Shown: positions 48,434 to 59,856, counted from the first letter of the stretch. The stretch: 64,000 nt of DNA from CAYPHY01 sp964410625 (GCA_964410625.1 CAYPHY010000006.1:186001-250000); one strand, 5' to 3'. Notes: generated from the letters alone by a model not told the origin. Translations and numbers: made by a program.

Positions 48434-49756
48434 CTAAACGACCGCTCGCCAGCGATGCAGGTCAAGCCACTGCCCCTGCCGGTAGAGACTTATTGGCGTT
48501 AAATATGCACCGTTCCACTCACCGAATAGGGACAACGGCTCCCCGGCCGACAACGCCAGCAATTGCCAACCCAGGTTAAAGCGGGGGGGCAAAGGTAAGA
48601 CACTCCCTGCTTCGTCTCGCAACTGCCAGCCCATTGGCTCACGCTCGACCCGCAACTCGGACAACAGTAGCGGATAAATACGCAACCAGGGGTTAGCCGC
48701 TCGCGCCTGGGCATATTCACCGATGGCCTGCTCAATGGTGCGACGAGCGGCCATGTTCGACGGTTGCCAATCATTGTCCACGTTGTCAGTTGGCGGCCGT
48801 ATTTCACCCATAATCCGCGCGAACAGCGGCCAATTGCCTGGATAAAAGCCCACTGTTGCCACGACAACCATACCTGTCGGCAAGCATAACGCCTGATTTA
48901 CCTTGAGCGGCGGTGTCTCGGCCAGGAGGGCGAAACGGCCGCTCTCCCGACCCCACAGCCAAAGCCGCTGTTGTCGTTGACGTTCGGCAGTCTCCTGGCG
49001 ACGGCCGAGAACCAGCCAATGATCGCTTATCTGCTGGATGGCGTCAGAGGGTGATTGTTCTAGCTGCCAGCCCAGCGCCAACTGCAAATCCATCTGCGTG
49101 GCGGTCGAAAGTTGGTCGAAGCGCTTGAAACCCTGGATAAAGAGATAGAGCAAGCCCAATCGCGCCAGCAGTCGTTCCGGCCAATTGTCTTGCCCCGGCA
49201 ATGCCGCCAGTTCGCGTACATCACGCGCCAACGGCTCGGCGTATACATCCACCAGGCGGTTGGCGGCGTCGAACCAGAATTGTTTCGGCCGTTGGGCGGC
49301 CGTTGCCAATCCTTGTTGCAGCAAGTCCTTTAGCCAGCGTTCCAGTTCTAACAAGCCCTGGGTCACAACCTCCAAGCGGTGCGCATGGATGGCCGAAAAG
49401 TCAGGAGTAGCAGTTGTTGATGAGTGTATCTCTGGTAAACAGTCGGAGACCCAGGAAGGTGTTTCTTCGCCAGTAGGGTTCACCGGCTGCTCGCTAAAAT
49501 GGAGCAATAGGGCGATCAGGTGGCGACAGGGGAATTTAGCGGAGGTGCAACTACAGCGGCCGTGCCAGGTGTTGGTGGAGAGGGCTGTTTGGGCCGGAGG
49601 GCGTTTTGGATCGGGGAATTCCGCCCAAAGCTGATGATTGCTGTAGCCGGAATATGACCAGTCGGTGGCGGCCGTTAATGTTCGCCCGGCCCGCTGGGTA
49701 GAGTAATCGGGAGCCAGGCCATAGACCTGCTCCCTTGTCAGTGGGAACCAATGCAT
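48434..49756 (-). CDS. SWIM zinc-finger protein
   Basis: A 440-residue protein. The SWIM motif CxCx(n)CxH is seen as CSCTSAKFPCRHLIALLLHF near 69-86. The preceding strand STNTWHGR and the opening FPLTREQVYGLAPDYSTQRAGRTL are usual for SWIM proteins beside DUF5691. The rest is alpha/beta without a known domain. SWIM fingers bind DNA or proteins. It is the first gene of the five-gene minus-strand island (SWIM, DUF5691, MoxR, DUF5682, VWA). Confidence 0.87.
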   Translation of the reverse strand: MHWFPLTREQVYGLAPDYSTQRAGRTLTAATDWSYSGYSNHQLWAEFPDPKRPPAQTALSTNTWHGRCSCTSAKFPCRHLIALLLHFSEQPVNPTGEETPSWVSDCLPEIHSSTTATPDFSAIHAHRLEVVTQGLLELERWLKDLLQQGLATAAQRPKQFWFDAANRLVDVYAEPLARDVRELAALPGQDNWPERLLARLGLLYLFIQGFKRFDQLSTATQMDLQLALGWQLEQSPSDAIQQISDHWLVLGRRQETAERQRQQRLWLWGRESGRFALLAETPPLKVNQALCLPTGMVVVATVGFYPGNWPLFARIMGEIRPPTDNVDNDWQPSNMAARRTIEQAIGEYAQARAANPWLRIYPLLLSELRVEREPMGWQLRDEAGSVLPLPPRFNLGWQLLALSAGEPLSLFGEWNGAYLTPISLYRQGQWLDLHRWRAVV

Positions 49757-49819
49757 TTTTTATCGTTCAATCATTTGCAATACGCATTGGTTCGCCATTA
49801 GTTGCAAAAAATAGCTCGA

Positions 49820-49912
49820 ATAGCTCACGCAAAGACGCAAAGATCGCCAAGTTTTTCCTTCGGCTTTGCTCAGGACAAGCCTTTGCGCCTTTTGCGACTT
49901 TGCGTGAGATGC
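49820..49912. repeat. Word-like inverted repeat, CACGCAAAGACGCAAAG family
   Basis: CTCACGCAAAGACGCAAAGATCGCC is mirrored by GCGCCTTTTGCGACTTTGCGTGAG. CTTCGGCTTTGCTCAGGACAAGC in the middle is another common mobile word. It follows the thioredoxin gene and precedes the SWIM promoter. Confidence 0.8.
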
Positions 49913-49917
49913 CTACT

Positions 49918-50694
49918 TCATGAAGATATTAGGGAACGATATTGTTGGGAGAGAGTGTCTTTTTCGCCTAGCAAGGTGAAGATAGCTTCGAAGATGCTTT
50001 TCACAGCCGATTTGTTGGTTCCCGTTTCCTGGTTGTGAGCGGCTAAGAGGGAGTAGAGCGCGGCCGATGGTTCGCGGCGGGTGAAGGCTTGGGCAGCCTG
50101 ACGATAGAGGTCGTCGTGTGCTGATGGGCTGCCTAGCGGCTGCTGACCTTGGGAGACGCGACATTGCAGTTGAGCCAATGGGAGTAACTTTCGGGCATCG
50201 GCCGCTGCGTTCCCCTCCTGAATGGCCACCAATAGTCGCTCTGCCTGGCAACCTTCGCTGCGCTGCAGTGCTTCGCGTGCTTGCTGTAGGGCGGCGGTTG
50301 GATCGGCAGGTGGTGTCTTTGTCCCTACGGGCTTTCCTTTGTTCTCAGGCGCTGAATGACCGACGACACGGCGGAGAAAGGTGCGCACCATCGGTTCCGG
50401 CTGCGCCCCGACAAATTCATCAATTACCTTGCCATTGCAAAACGCCTTCACGGCCGGAATCCCACGCACATTATAGCGGGCGGATAAGTTCGGGTTCAGG
50501 TCGCTGTTGATCTTTGCCAAAATAAAGCCGCTATTCGCTTCATTAGCTAACCGTTCCAGCACCGGGCTGAGCATCCGGCACGGCCCACACCACGGCGCCC
50601 AAAAGTCTACCACCACCGGCAAATGGTACGACCGCTGGATGACTTCCTGCTCAAAGGTTGCCTGATTGACGTCAATCACTTTTGCTGAACTCAT
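49918..50694 (-). CDS. Thioredoxin-TPR protein (CnoX/YbbN-like)
   Basis: A 258-residue protein. The thioredoxin domain (1-110) has FWAPWCGPCRMLSPVLERLA with an intact CGPC active site and FCNGKVIDEFVGAQ. The C-terminal half has TPR-like helices (DPTAALQQAREALQRSEGCQAERLLVAIQEGN). E. coli CnoX has a degenerate active site, but many bacterial CnoX-like proteins keep CxxC. By family it could act as a holdase linked to DnaK or GroEL. GAGGAGG lies before the ATG. It is divergent from clpB. Confidence 0.9.
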   Translation of the reverse strand: MSSAKVIDVNQATFEQEVIQRSYHLPVVVDFWAPWCGPCRMLSPVLERLANEANSGFILAKINSDLNPNLSARYNVRGIPAVKAFCNGKVIDEFVGAQPEPMVRTFLRRVVGHSAPENKGKPVGTKTPPADPTAALQQAREALQRSEGCQAERLLVAIQEGNAAADARKLLPLAQLQCRVSQGQQPLGSPSAHDDLYRQAAQAFTRREPSAALYSLLAAHNQETGTNKSAVKSIFEAIFTLLGEKDTLSQQYRSLISS

Positions 50695-50810
50695 AAATCC
50701 TCCTCTAATCGTTGAGATCTCTGAGGCTTTTTAAGAAAACTCAGAGGTCCTATTACGCTAACCAATTCTTGCGCTCTAACCTGATTCTGACTGTAAGCTG
50801 GTATAGTAAT

Positions 50811-50885
50811 GATCGGTGTATTGGTGTATTCGTCTACTGATCTAATACACAAATATTACCAATAAACCAATAACTAATACACCTA
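50811..50885. repeat. Word-like inverted repeat, GGTGTATTGGTGTATTCG family
   Basis: TCGGTGTATTGGTGTATTCG is mirrored by ATACACAAATATTACCAATAAACCAATAAC. Relative at 30550-30633. It lies in the clpB 5' region. Upstream of it TATAGT at 50802-50807 may be a -10, without a clear -35. Confidence 0.7.
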
Positions 50886-50915
50886 TTCACCTTGAAGTAT
50901 CGGGAGTAGAAACCA

Positions 50916-53531
<2,616 letters not shown>

Positions 53532-53532
53532 A

Positions 53533-53582
53533 ACGCGGGACGCAGATTATCGCTGATGGTACGCGGATTTGCGCTGATTTTC
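53533..53582. repeat. Word-like repeat, ACGCGGATTTGCGCTGATTTT family
   Basis: CGCGGGACGCAGATTATCGCTGATGG and CGCGGATTTGCGCTGATTTTCC repeat as direct words. Fragments of the same family occur at about 31098-31135 and 60570-60605, always just after a stop codon. Confidence 0.65.
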
Positions 53583-53600
53583 CTGTGCTGTCAGTTGAGG

Positions 53601-53635
53601 AAGCGCGTTGTATCACAACATACAACGCGCTTTTT
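53601..53635 (+). terminator. Intrinsic terminator after clpB
   Basis: AAGCGCGTTGTAT (53601-53613) pairs with ATACAACGCGCTT (53620-53632), followed by T residues. Confidence 0.88.
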
Positions 53636-53716
53636 GTATACGATATAGTGGCAACTATGGAAGCAACAACCCCCTGAGATTGTTCGTGTTATTGATTGTA
53701 GCTTTGCATCAGCCAA

Positions 53717-54253
53717 TTACGGTGGGTTTGGCACTACTGCTAATTGGGCTTCTAGCAATTCCTCTTGGCCATTATCCCACCTTACAATTGCATTATATGC
53801 TGGAGAGCTGATTCCCAAACCCTCGAGCATAGGAGCAAGATCATTTGGAACGCGACCTACTATTGTGCCATGCCAACCATCTCTAGCAACACCAACGACG
53901 CGCAAATCATACCAAGATCCAGATGGCAACTGTTTTAGGATTACAGAACGATCATTTAGCGCACCAGCGCGGACTAATTCTTCCTCAAGTATCTGAAGAA
54001 TATCTGAAATCAACTGAGCATCATTCCGACTCAAAAGTAACCGTCTTCTGTTAAAATCCTTGGCAAGTGTTTCATAGATCTGTCGAACACGTATACGGGA
54101 TCGCAGAGAGCGAGAGTCAAGGCCGTCTACTACCATCTGGCGTAATCTTGTTAAGTGGGGAATATCCTCGGCATGTTTGATGCGGATGGTAATAACCCAA
54201 TCTTCTACACCGTATTGAGAATCATCGGATAGCAGGCTAGTGTAGGTAGTCAT
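53717..54253 (-). CDS. Hypothetical protein
   Basis: A 178-residue soluble protein I do not recognise. The N-terminal half is mostly polar helices (EDIPHLTRLRQMVVDGLDSRSLRSRIRVRQIYETL, NDAQLISDILQILEEELVRAG). The C-terminal half looks beta-rich (SWYDLRVVGVARDGWHGTIVGRVP, AIVRWDNGQEELLEAQLAVV), similar to small SH3-like barrels. No signal peptide. GGAGTATAAATG supplies the start. The AT-richer coding and isolation next to small genes suggest recently acquired DNA. Convergent with clpB. Confidence 0.75.
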   Translation of the reverse strand: MTTYTSLLSDDSQYGVEDWVITIRIKHAEDIPHLTRLRQMVVDGLDSRSLRSRIRVRQIYETLAKDFNRRRLLLSRNDAQLISDILQILEEELVRAGALNDRSVILKQLPSGSWYDLRVVGVARDGWHGTIVGRVPNDLAPMLEGLGISSPAYNAIVRWDNGQEELLEAQLAVVPNPP

Positions 54254-54302
54254 TTATACTCCTTACAAGTCCAGTAAGTGACTAACCAGGTTTCACTTTT
54301 TA

Positions 54303-54467
54303 TCACATATTATGAATGCCACGGCTAAAGACAATAATGACTGCGATGATAAAGGCGGCCGAAACGCACCACACACTGTCAATACCAAGCTGTTCCGGCA
54401 ACCACAAAATTGCGGCCATGATCAACCCGATGAAGAACACAACGGTAGCAAATCTATCTGTATCCAT
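54303..54467 (-). CDS. Small two-helix membrane protein
   Basis: A 54-residue protein starting MDTDRFATVVFFIGL, with two transmembrane helices (about 7-23 and 35-48). I chose ATG 54467 because AGGA lies 9 nt upstream; the longer frame to 54569 overlaps the preceding small gene and has no hydrophobic content. The preceding small zinc-finger gene stops 19 nt before, so they form a pair. No known family recognised. Confidence 0.65.
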   Translation of the reverse strand: MDTDRFATVVFFIGLIMAAILWLPEQLGIDSVWCVSAAFIIAVIIVFSRGIHNM

Positions 54468-54486
54468 CTTCCATATTCCTAACCGT

Positions 54487-54651
54487 TCATGCGACTTGAC
54501 CGGTTCCAGAACATTGTGGACAAGTTTCTGTCTTTTGCCCTCCACAGGTTCGACAAGTTCCCGTACCAAATGAATTGGTCACCGTTCCTTTGCCACTACA
54601 TCCACGACATTTGATAGCACGACGGCCGCTACATCTAGGACATGTCCTCAT
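54487..54651 (-). CDS. Small DnaJ-type zinc-finger protein
   Basis: A 54-residue protein, short enough to be missed by simple ORF calls. It starts MRTCPRCSGRRAIKC and consists of four Cys pairs: CPRCSGRR, CRGCSGKG, CRTCGGQK and CPQCSGTG, the CxxCxGxG repeats of the DnaJ central zinc domain. AGGAGA lies 7 nt before the ATG. It could bind two zinc ions and act as a mini redox or protein-binding module. It is followed by the two-helix membrane protein 19 nt later. Confidence 0.8.
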   Translation of the reverse strand: MRTCPRCSGRRAIKCRGCSGKGTVTNSFGTGTCRTCGGQKTETCPQCSGTGQVA

Positions 54652-55031
54652 ATCTTTCTCCTATAATCTGTGAGGATAAGAGTTCGCGTCGTTGTAGTGG
54701 TTCTGCTAATCTTGCCTCACTATCACAATCAGCTACAATCTCCCCAACCTCGGCCGTCAAGAGGCAAAAACTTATAACAATAGCTCTCAACGTCGCGTAG
54801 AGGGCTACCGGTCACGGGGAACCGTTACAGACATTCGACCGCGCTATACCAACTGCTTTGTCGCGCTTTTGGGAGTATGAACAAACGAGAACAGACCGAC
54901 ACCAACCTGCAACTGGAACACCCCGACTATCTATTGTGATGACGATGTGCGGCTGTTCTCATCTGCCAAACGGCCGCTGGACAACGATGACTCTGAGTAT
55001 TTCTCCTTCTACATAGTTTACAGGATTATCC
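54652..55031. other. 380-bp intergenic region without clear genes
   Basis: Divergent region before the STAND regulator. No repeat of the window's families and no RNA class recognised. Short remnants with coding-like GC content occur around 54880-54990 but stop codons interrupt all frames, perhaps degraded coding DNA. Confidence 0.45.
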
Positions 55032-55047
55032 GTTGCACATGTGCAAC
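55032..55047. promoter_or_regulatory. Perfect 16-bp palindrome before the STAND gene
   Basis: GTTGCACATGTGCAAC is fully self-complementary and lies 35 bp upstream of the ATG at 55083. It is a likely operator, possibly for autoregulation by the HTH of the downstream protein. Confidence 0.65.
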
Positions 55048-55082
55048 AGTGACAAATTAACTACAACGGCCGTTCATTTGCA

Positions 55083-57395
55083 ATGAGTAAGAGGTCCTTT
55101 GCCGATATATTTAGGGAAGCTATAGAAACCTCTGGCTGTACGCTAGGCGAGATTTCCCGCCGCTTGCGAGAGCGCGGCTTTCGCACAAACAAGGGGACAC
55201 TGACACGTTGGAAGAATGCCGATAACGCCCCCAGTTTTAGGAACCTGGAGGTCTTGCGCTATTTGCCTGATGCGATGGATATGTCCGCGGCGCAAAAGGC
55301 AGCGTTCCTGAAAGCTATCAGCGTTGCCCTCGGCTTTACCGTCGCGGCCGTTGTGGAGGAGGAAGAAGCGGGATGGAGAGAAACGGCCGTCTTTCCTTAC
55401 CGCCAACATTATGGGGCCGACACGCTGTCTCCCTTTGTCGGCCGCAAGCGGGAGTTGGCTCGCTTACAAAAGTGGGTGCGAGAGAACCATTCGGTGGTGA
55501 TTAGCGGGCTGGGCGGCATTGGCAAAACGCGGCTGGCGCAGGAGTTGTTGCGCACGGCCGTTTCCGACTTCGCCCATGGCTGTGAGTATCTTGAACTGAC
55601 AGCGAACCAGGATAGCCTGCAAGTCACGCGCAGCATTGCCAGGCTATTGGGACTTGACGCCGACAGCGTGAAGGGCAAGACCAGCCAGACAATCTTCGCC
55701 CAATTGCGCGACCGGTTGAAAGGGGTCAGGCTTTTGTTTTTGGTAGACAACGTGGAACACGTTGAGCAGGTACGCGAACTGGTTCGTGAACTCCCTGCTA
55801 TCACCTGGGTCTTCACAACCAGGAACAGGGATTTGGAGCAGCTTGATGTCCGCGCTTTGCATTTAGAGCTGCCATCCCATGAGGAGGCAATGGAGATTTT
55901 TCGTGCCCACGCTAGACGGCCGGCGCTATTTATCGAAGAAAATTTGCCGCTGCTAGAGCAAGTGATTGAACCGCTCGGCCGTCTACCTCTGGCGTTGCGT
56001 CTCGTCGCTGGATTACTGGCTAATGAAATCATCCACGACATCCAGGGCTTAGAGACATGGATAGTCCAGGGTGGCTTGCGAAAAATACATTCGCCCACCA
56101 CCAGGCTCCACCGGCTGTTTGAGCAGATCGTGGGTACTGTCTCTCCAGTGGCTCAGCAACTTTTTGAGATGTGCGGTCTTTTTGAAAGCACGACGATCAA
56201 AGTGGCGGCGCTACAAGCCATCAGCCAAAAGGTGGGTTTGCGGCCGTCGCTGGCGGACTGGGATATGCTCAGTAGCTATTCGCTGATTGCCTTCCCCGAT
56301 GACGCTCAAACCCAAATCGAACTCCATCCCTTGCTCCACGACTATGCCAGACAATGCCTGGCAGCCAGCCCTAAGCAAGCAGTGGTATGGGAAGCGTTTA
56401 AGGGGCACTTTCTGGAGGTGGCGGAGGCGATTTCGGATGCGGCCGATGACACGCAACGGGAGTATTGGCCACTATTGTCCATCGAACAGGAGTTACTCAA
56501 AGTCGCCGAGGCGTTTTACCAGGAGCGAGATTGGTTGCGTCTACAGCGTATCTGGCCCACTCTCTCTGGCTATCTGTGGAACACCGGCAACTATGCAGCC
56601 TATGAATCATTTGACCGCCAATGCCTGGAGGCTATGCGAGCCACCGGGGATAGCTATCGGGAAGCGATCATCCTCTCGGAACTCGGCTATGTGAAGATGG
56701 TCGCCGGGGAATGGGATGAAGCGGAAGCGTTGTTTCAGCTCTCCCAAGCTATTCACGACCGGTCGGCCGAGCAACTCGTGGAACAAGCGCGATTACGCCG
56801 CTATCGCGCCCATGTCGCCACCAGTCGCGGCGAATATGAGACGGCCGTTGCCTTACTGGACGACGCGGAAGCGCGGTTGACCCAGTTAACGAATCCGCCA
56901 GAAACAAGGCTGACGGCCGCCTGGATTTGGTTCTACACAGCCAAGATGATCGTATATGCCACCTTTGGAGAGTTAGAAAAAGCGGCCTCCGCGGGCGAGA
57001 TGGCCAACCATTTTTACCTGTGCCTCAGTTCCAAAAGGGGTGGCGCGAGATTGAGCGAGTTTAAGGTTAAACTCGGTGACGTCTTCTTCTTATTAGGGGA
57101 AGTAGATCGGGCGAAAGCGCTCTGGGAGGAAGCAATACAACTCCAGGAAGGGCTATTGCAATTGCCCGAACATGCCGAAGCGCAGATGCGTCTTTCATGG
57201 CTACAAGCCCAAGAGGAAGCGTGGAAAGAAGCCAGAGCGTTAGCCCGGACAGCACAACGCACCTTCTTACGCTACGGCGAAACGGAACGCAGTTCCCAAA
57301 TTGATCAGTTGTTTTCCTCTATAGATAAGGAGTCCAAGTCTACCTTGCCCTCGTTTAGTAGCTTGTTCAACAACCTAAACAATTGGGTATCATAA
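55083..57395 (+). CDS. STAND ATPase: HTH, NB-ARC and TPR regulator
   Basis: A 770-residue signal-transduction NTPase. Residues 1-80 look like an XRE-type HTH (FREAIETSGCTLGEISRRLRERGFRTNKGTLTRWKN). The NB-ARC core starts PFVGRKRELARLQKW near 117; Walker A is GLGGIGKT at 142-149, Walker B is LLFLVDNVEH near 221-230, sensor WVFTTRNRDLEQL, and GLPL-like LPLALRLVAGLL near 295. The C-terminal half is TPR-like (SELGYVKMVAGEWDEAEALFQLSQAIHD). Such proteins are transcription regulators or defence sensors. It lies next to a HigBA module. Confidence 0.9.
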   Translation: MSKRSFADIFREAIETSGCTLGEISRRLRERGFRTNKGTLTRWKNADNAPSFRNLEVLRYLPDAMDMSAAQKAAFLKAISVALGFTVAAVVEEEEAGWRETAVFPYRQHYGADTLSPFVGRKRELARLQKWVRENHSVVISGLGGIGKTRLAQELLRTAVSDFAHGCEYLELTANQDSLQVTRSIARLLGLDADSVKGKTSQTIFAQLRDRLKGVRLLFLVDNVEHVEQVRELVRELPAITWVFTTRNRDLEQLDVRALHLELPSHEEAMEIFRAHARRPALFIEENLPLLEQVIEPLGRLPLALRLVAGLLANEIIHDIQGLETWIVQGGLRKIHSPTTRLHRLFEQIVGTVSPVAQQLFEMCGLFESTTIKVAALQAISQKVGLRPSLADWDMLSSYSLIAFPDDAQTQIELHPLLHDYARQCLAASPKQAVVWEAFKGHFLEVAEAISDAADDTQREYWPLLSIEQELLKVAEAFYQERDWLRLQRIWPTLSGYLWNTGNYAAYESFDRQCLEAMRATGDSYREAIILSELGYVKMVAGEWDEAEALFQLSQAIHDRSAEQLVEQARLRRYRAHVATSRGEYETAVALLDDAEARLTQLTNPPETRLTAAWIWFYTAKMIVYATFGELEKAASAGEMANHFYLCLSSKRGGARLSEFKVKLGDVFFLLGEVDRAKALWEEAIQLQEGLLQLPEHAEAQMRLSWLQAQEEAWKEARALARTAQRTFLRYGETERSSQIDQLFSSIDKESKSTLPSFSSLFNNLNNWVS

Positions 57396-57498
57396 CTTTC
57401 CTTGACAATATGAGATTGACTGACAATGGCTGGTGCTGGCTATATGAACTCGATCACAGATTGTTGTTCCCATACCGGGAACATGATACAATTTTTGC

Positions 57499-57792
57499 GT
57501 GCGTATTATTTCACGTAAGACATTAAGACAGTTTTGGGAGAGGCATTCTGACGCAAGGCAAGCCTTAGAAGCATGGTACGACGATGCAAAATTTGCTAAG
57601 TGGCAAACTCCTAACGATATCAAGGCTGTCTATCGTAACGCAAGTTTTTTATCAAATAATCGTGTTGTGTTCAACATTAAGGGAAACAGTTATCGTCTAG
57701 TTGTAGCAATCAATTTTGGTGTGGGAATCGTCTACATACGCTTTATCGGTACGCACAGCGAGTATGACAAGATTGATGCAAGGACGATTTAG
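57499..57792 (+). CDS. higB: HigB-type mRNA interferase toxin
   Basis: A 97-residue RelE-superfamily toxin. The family pattern is clear: MRIISRKTLRQFWERHSDARQALEAWYDDAKFAKWQTPNDIKAVYRNASFLSNNRVVFNIKGNSYRLVVAINF in pieces, ending YIRFIGTHSEYDKID. HigB cleaves mRNA at the ribosome. GTG 57499 is the start. It has the toxin-first order typical of higBA and is 2 nt from higA. Confidence 0.93.
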   Translation: MRIISRKTLRQFWERHSDARQALEAWYDDAKFAKWQTPNDIKAVYRNASFLSNNRVVFNIKGNSYRLVVAINFGVGIVYIRFIGTHSEYDKIDARTI

Positions 57793-57794
57793 AA

Positions 57795-58151
57795 ATGAAC
57801 ATACATCCTATCCGCAATAAAGATGAATATGAAGCTGCTTTGGCTCGAATTGAGAGCCTGTTCGACGCAGAGCCTGGCACCGTCGAAGCTGATGAACTTG
57901 AGGTGTTAACGCTGCTGGTCGAAGCGTATGAAGATAAGCACTATGCCATCCCTGCGCCTGATCCAGTGACAGCCATTGAATACTATCTTGAGAGCCGAGG
58001 GCTTGATCGTGGTGTTTTGATTCCTTACCTCGGCAGTCGCGCCCGTGTTTCTGAGGTACTCAATCGCAAACGGCCGTTATCCCTACAGATGATTCGCCGA
58101 CTCAATCAGGGACTTGGAATCCCGGCCGAGATTCTCATTCAACCATACTAA
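57795..58151 (+). CDS. higA: HigA-type antitoxin
   Basis: A 118-residue antitoxin. The start MNIHPIRNKDEYEAALARIESLF and ADELEVLTLLVEAYEDKHYAIPAPDPVTAIEYYLESRGL are classic for this HigA branch; the C-terminal XRE-like HTH is PYLGSRARVSEVLNRKRPLSLQMIRRLNQGLGIPAEIL. It neutralises HigB and represses the pair. Convergent with the sulfatase gene, 14 nt apart. Confidence 0.93.
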   Translation: MNIHPIRNKDEYEAALARIESLFDAEPGTVEADELEVLTLLVEAYEDKHYAIPAPDPVTAIEYYLESRGLDRGVLIPYLGSRARVSEVLNRKRPLSLQMIRRLNQGLGIPAEILIQPY

Positions 58152-58165
58152 GCCGAGTCCTGCGC

Positions 58166-59752
58166 TCACCAATGCCCGATCAATATCCCTGCCGCATCAT
58201 CCATCTCCGACGCGGGGATAGAGTTGTGGTCAAAATCGGGTAGTGGCACTGTGGTTCGCATCTTGCGCCTGCGGAGCCAGGTGAATAGCTGTTCGTGCAA
58301 CTCGCGGCGGATCGCTTCATAGCCCGAGTCTGCGCCCAGGTCGTGGAACTCTTGTGGGTCTTCTTGCAGATCGTAAAGCTGCGGCCGAAAGCGTTCGTGC
58401 AAAATATACTTCCAACGCTCGGTCCGCAACATAAAGGCGCGACAATCTTGCGGTGGCAGGCGCAGTAACCACATCGCATCACGGCCGCTATAGTCGCTCT
58501 CACTGACCACATAGTCGCGCCAATTCCTGACCGGTTGGTCGTGGAGCAAGGGCAGCAACGAGCGCCCCTCCAGGCGGTGGGGTTGTGGTTCACCGCCAGC
58601 CACCTCCAAGAAAGTTGGTAAGAGGTCAATAGCCTCTACAAAGCGCGACTCCACACGGCCGCGTGTCCCATCCGCTTCCGGTGAGGGGTCATAGATGATC
58701 AACGGAATCCGCACCGACTCCTCATGGAACAGGTCTTTCTCCCCTAACCAATGGTCGCCTAAGTAGTCACCGTGATCGCTGGTGAAGATGATCATCGTGT
58801 TTTCCAGATAGCCATTTGCTTCGAGGAAGGAGAGCAGACGGCCGATCTGGTCATCAATCTGCTTCACCAACCCCATATAGGCCGGAATCACCGCCTGCCG
58901 CGCCTCCTCACGGGCAAAGGTCTGGCTAAAACGCAGTTGCATAAAGGCATCGTAGACCGGATGGGGATCGCGCTGTTCCGCCTCGCTGCGATTGGCGGGA
59001 AGGATGTCGTCGGGGCCGTACATATTGTGGTAGGGAGCGGGGGCGATGTAGGGCCAGTGGGGTTTGATGTAGCTGAGGTGAATGCACCAGGGTTGTTCCC
59101 CTAGCTCCTGGATACACTCAATTGCCCGGCCGGTCATATAGGGCGTTTCTGAATGTTCCTCTTTGATATTGGCCGGGTAAACGGAATTACGCCAGTACCA
59201 GCCGCTGTGGACGTTGCCCTCCTCATCCACGCCGGAGTTAGCGTTCTCGTCCCAGGGGTTCCAGCTGTCATATCCCTGTTCGCGCAAATAGCGATTGTAA
59301 CGCAGCCGTGGCGACACAATCGAATCTGGATGCAGCCCGTCATCCCGCTCAAATGGCTCAAAGCCGCACTCGCTAACTAGCACCCCCAAATCACTGTAAG
59401 GATCAACACCCAGACGAGCCATGCCTTCATAATCGGCCGCGTGATGTGTCTTGCCAACGAGGAGGGTTCTCATGCCGGTCGGCCGTAGATAGTCTCCCAT
59501 AGTCATCTCCCCCACCTTCAGTGGGTCGGAGTTCCAGTTAGAGCCATGAGAAAACATATAACGGCCGGTATAAAACGACATCCGCGATGGCCCGCAAAGT
59601 GGTGCTTGCACATAAGCACGGTCAAAACGCACGCCACGCTGTGCCAGCCGGTCAATATTGGGCGTTTGTAAATGAGGATGACCATAGCAGGAAAGATAAT
59701 CCCAACGCAGTTGGTCACACATGATAAACAAAATGTTCTTTGATGTATTCAT
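58166..59752 (-). CDS. Sulfatase family hydrolase
   Basis: A 528-residue protein. The Cys-type sulfatase signature CxPSR is seen as LCGPSRMSFYTGRY near 53-66, where Cys becomes formylglycine. Metal ligands: FIMCDQLRWDY near 9-19 and TSDHGDYLGDHWLGEKDLFHEE near 325-346. No signal peptide, so cytoplasmic. It resembles choline-sulfatase or phosphonate monoester hydrolase-like members. A formylglycine-generating enzyme would be needed; none is in this window. No sugar-processing genes flank it. Confidence 0.92.
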   Translation of the reverse strand: MNTSKNILFIMCDQLRWDYLSCYGHPHLQTPNIDRLAQRGVRFDRAYVQAPLCGPSRMSFYTGRYMFSHGSNWNSDPLKVGEMTMGDYLRPTGMRTLLVGKTHHAADYEGMARLGVDPYSDLGVLVSECGFEPFERDDGLHPDSIVSPRLRYNRYLREQGYDSWNPWDENANSGVDEEGNVHSGWYWRNSVYPANIKEEHSETPYMTGRAIECIQELGEQPWCIHLSYIKPHWPYIAPAPYHNMYGPDDILPANRSEAEQRDPHPVYDAFMQLRFSQTFAREEARQAVIPAYMGLVKQIDDQIGRLLSFLEANGYLENTMIIFTSDHGDYLGDHWLGEKDLFHEESVRIPLIIYDPSPEADGTRGRVESRFVEAIDLLPTFLEVAGGEPQPHRLEGRSLLPLLHDQPVRNWRDYVVSESDYSGRDAMWLLRLPPQDCRAFMLRTERWKYILHERFRPQLYDLQEDPQEFHDLGADSGYEAIRRELHEQLFTWLRRRKMRTTVPLPDFDHNSIPASEMDDAAGILIGHW

Positions 59753-59856
59753 TTAGGCTCGATTGGTAGTCTGAATCATTTTCTGATTTTTCCGGCAATC
59801 TTCAACCTATGATATAATCACTTGACTGATACACGCAACCGAATGAAGGTGAAAGC

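Noticed and set aside
50695..50915. CIRCE or HAIR heat-shock operator before clpB
   Set aside because: Neither TTAGCACTC-N9-GAGTGCTAA nor the HspR inverted repeat is present; the gap is filled by a word-like repeat.
54468..54569. N-terminal extension of the small membrane protein
   Set aside because: It overlaps the zinc-finger gene in another frame and lacks a ribosome-binding site.
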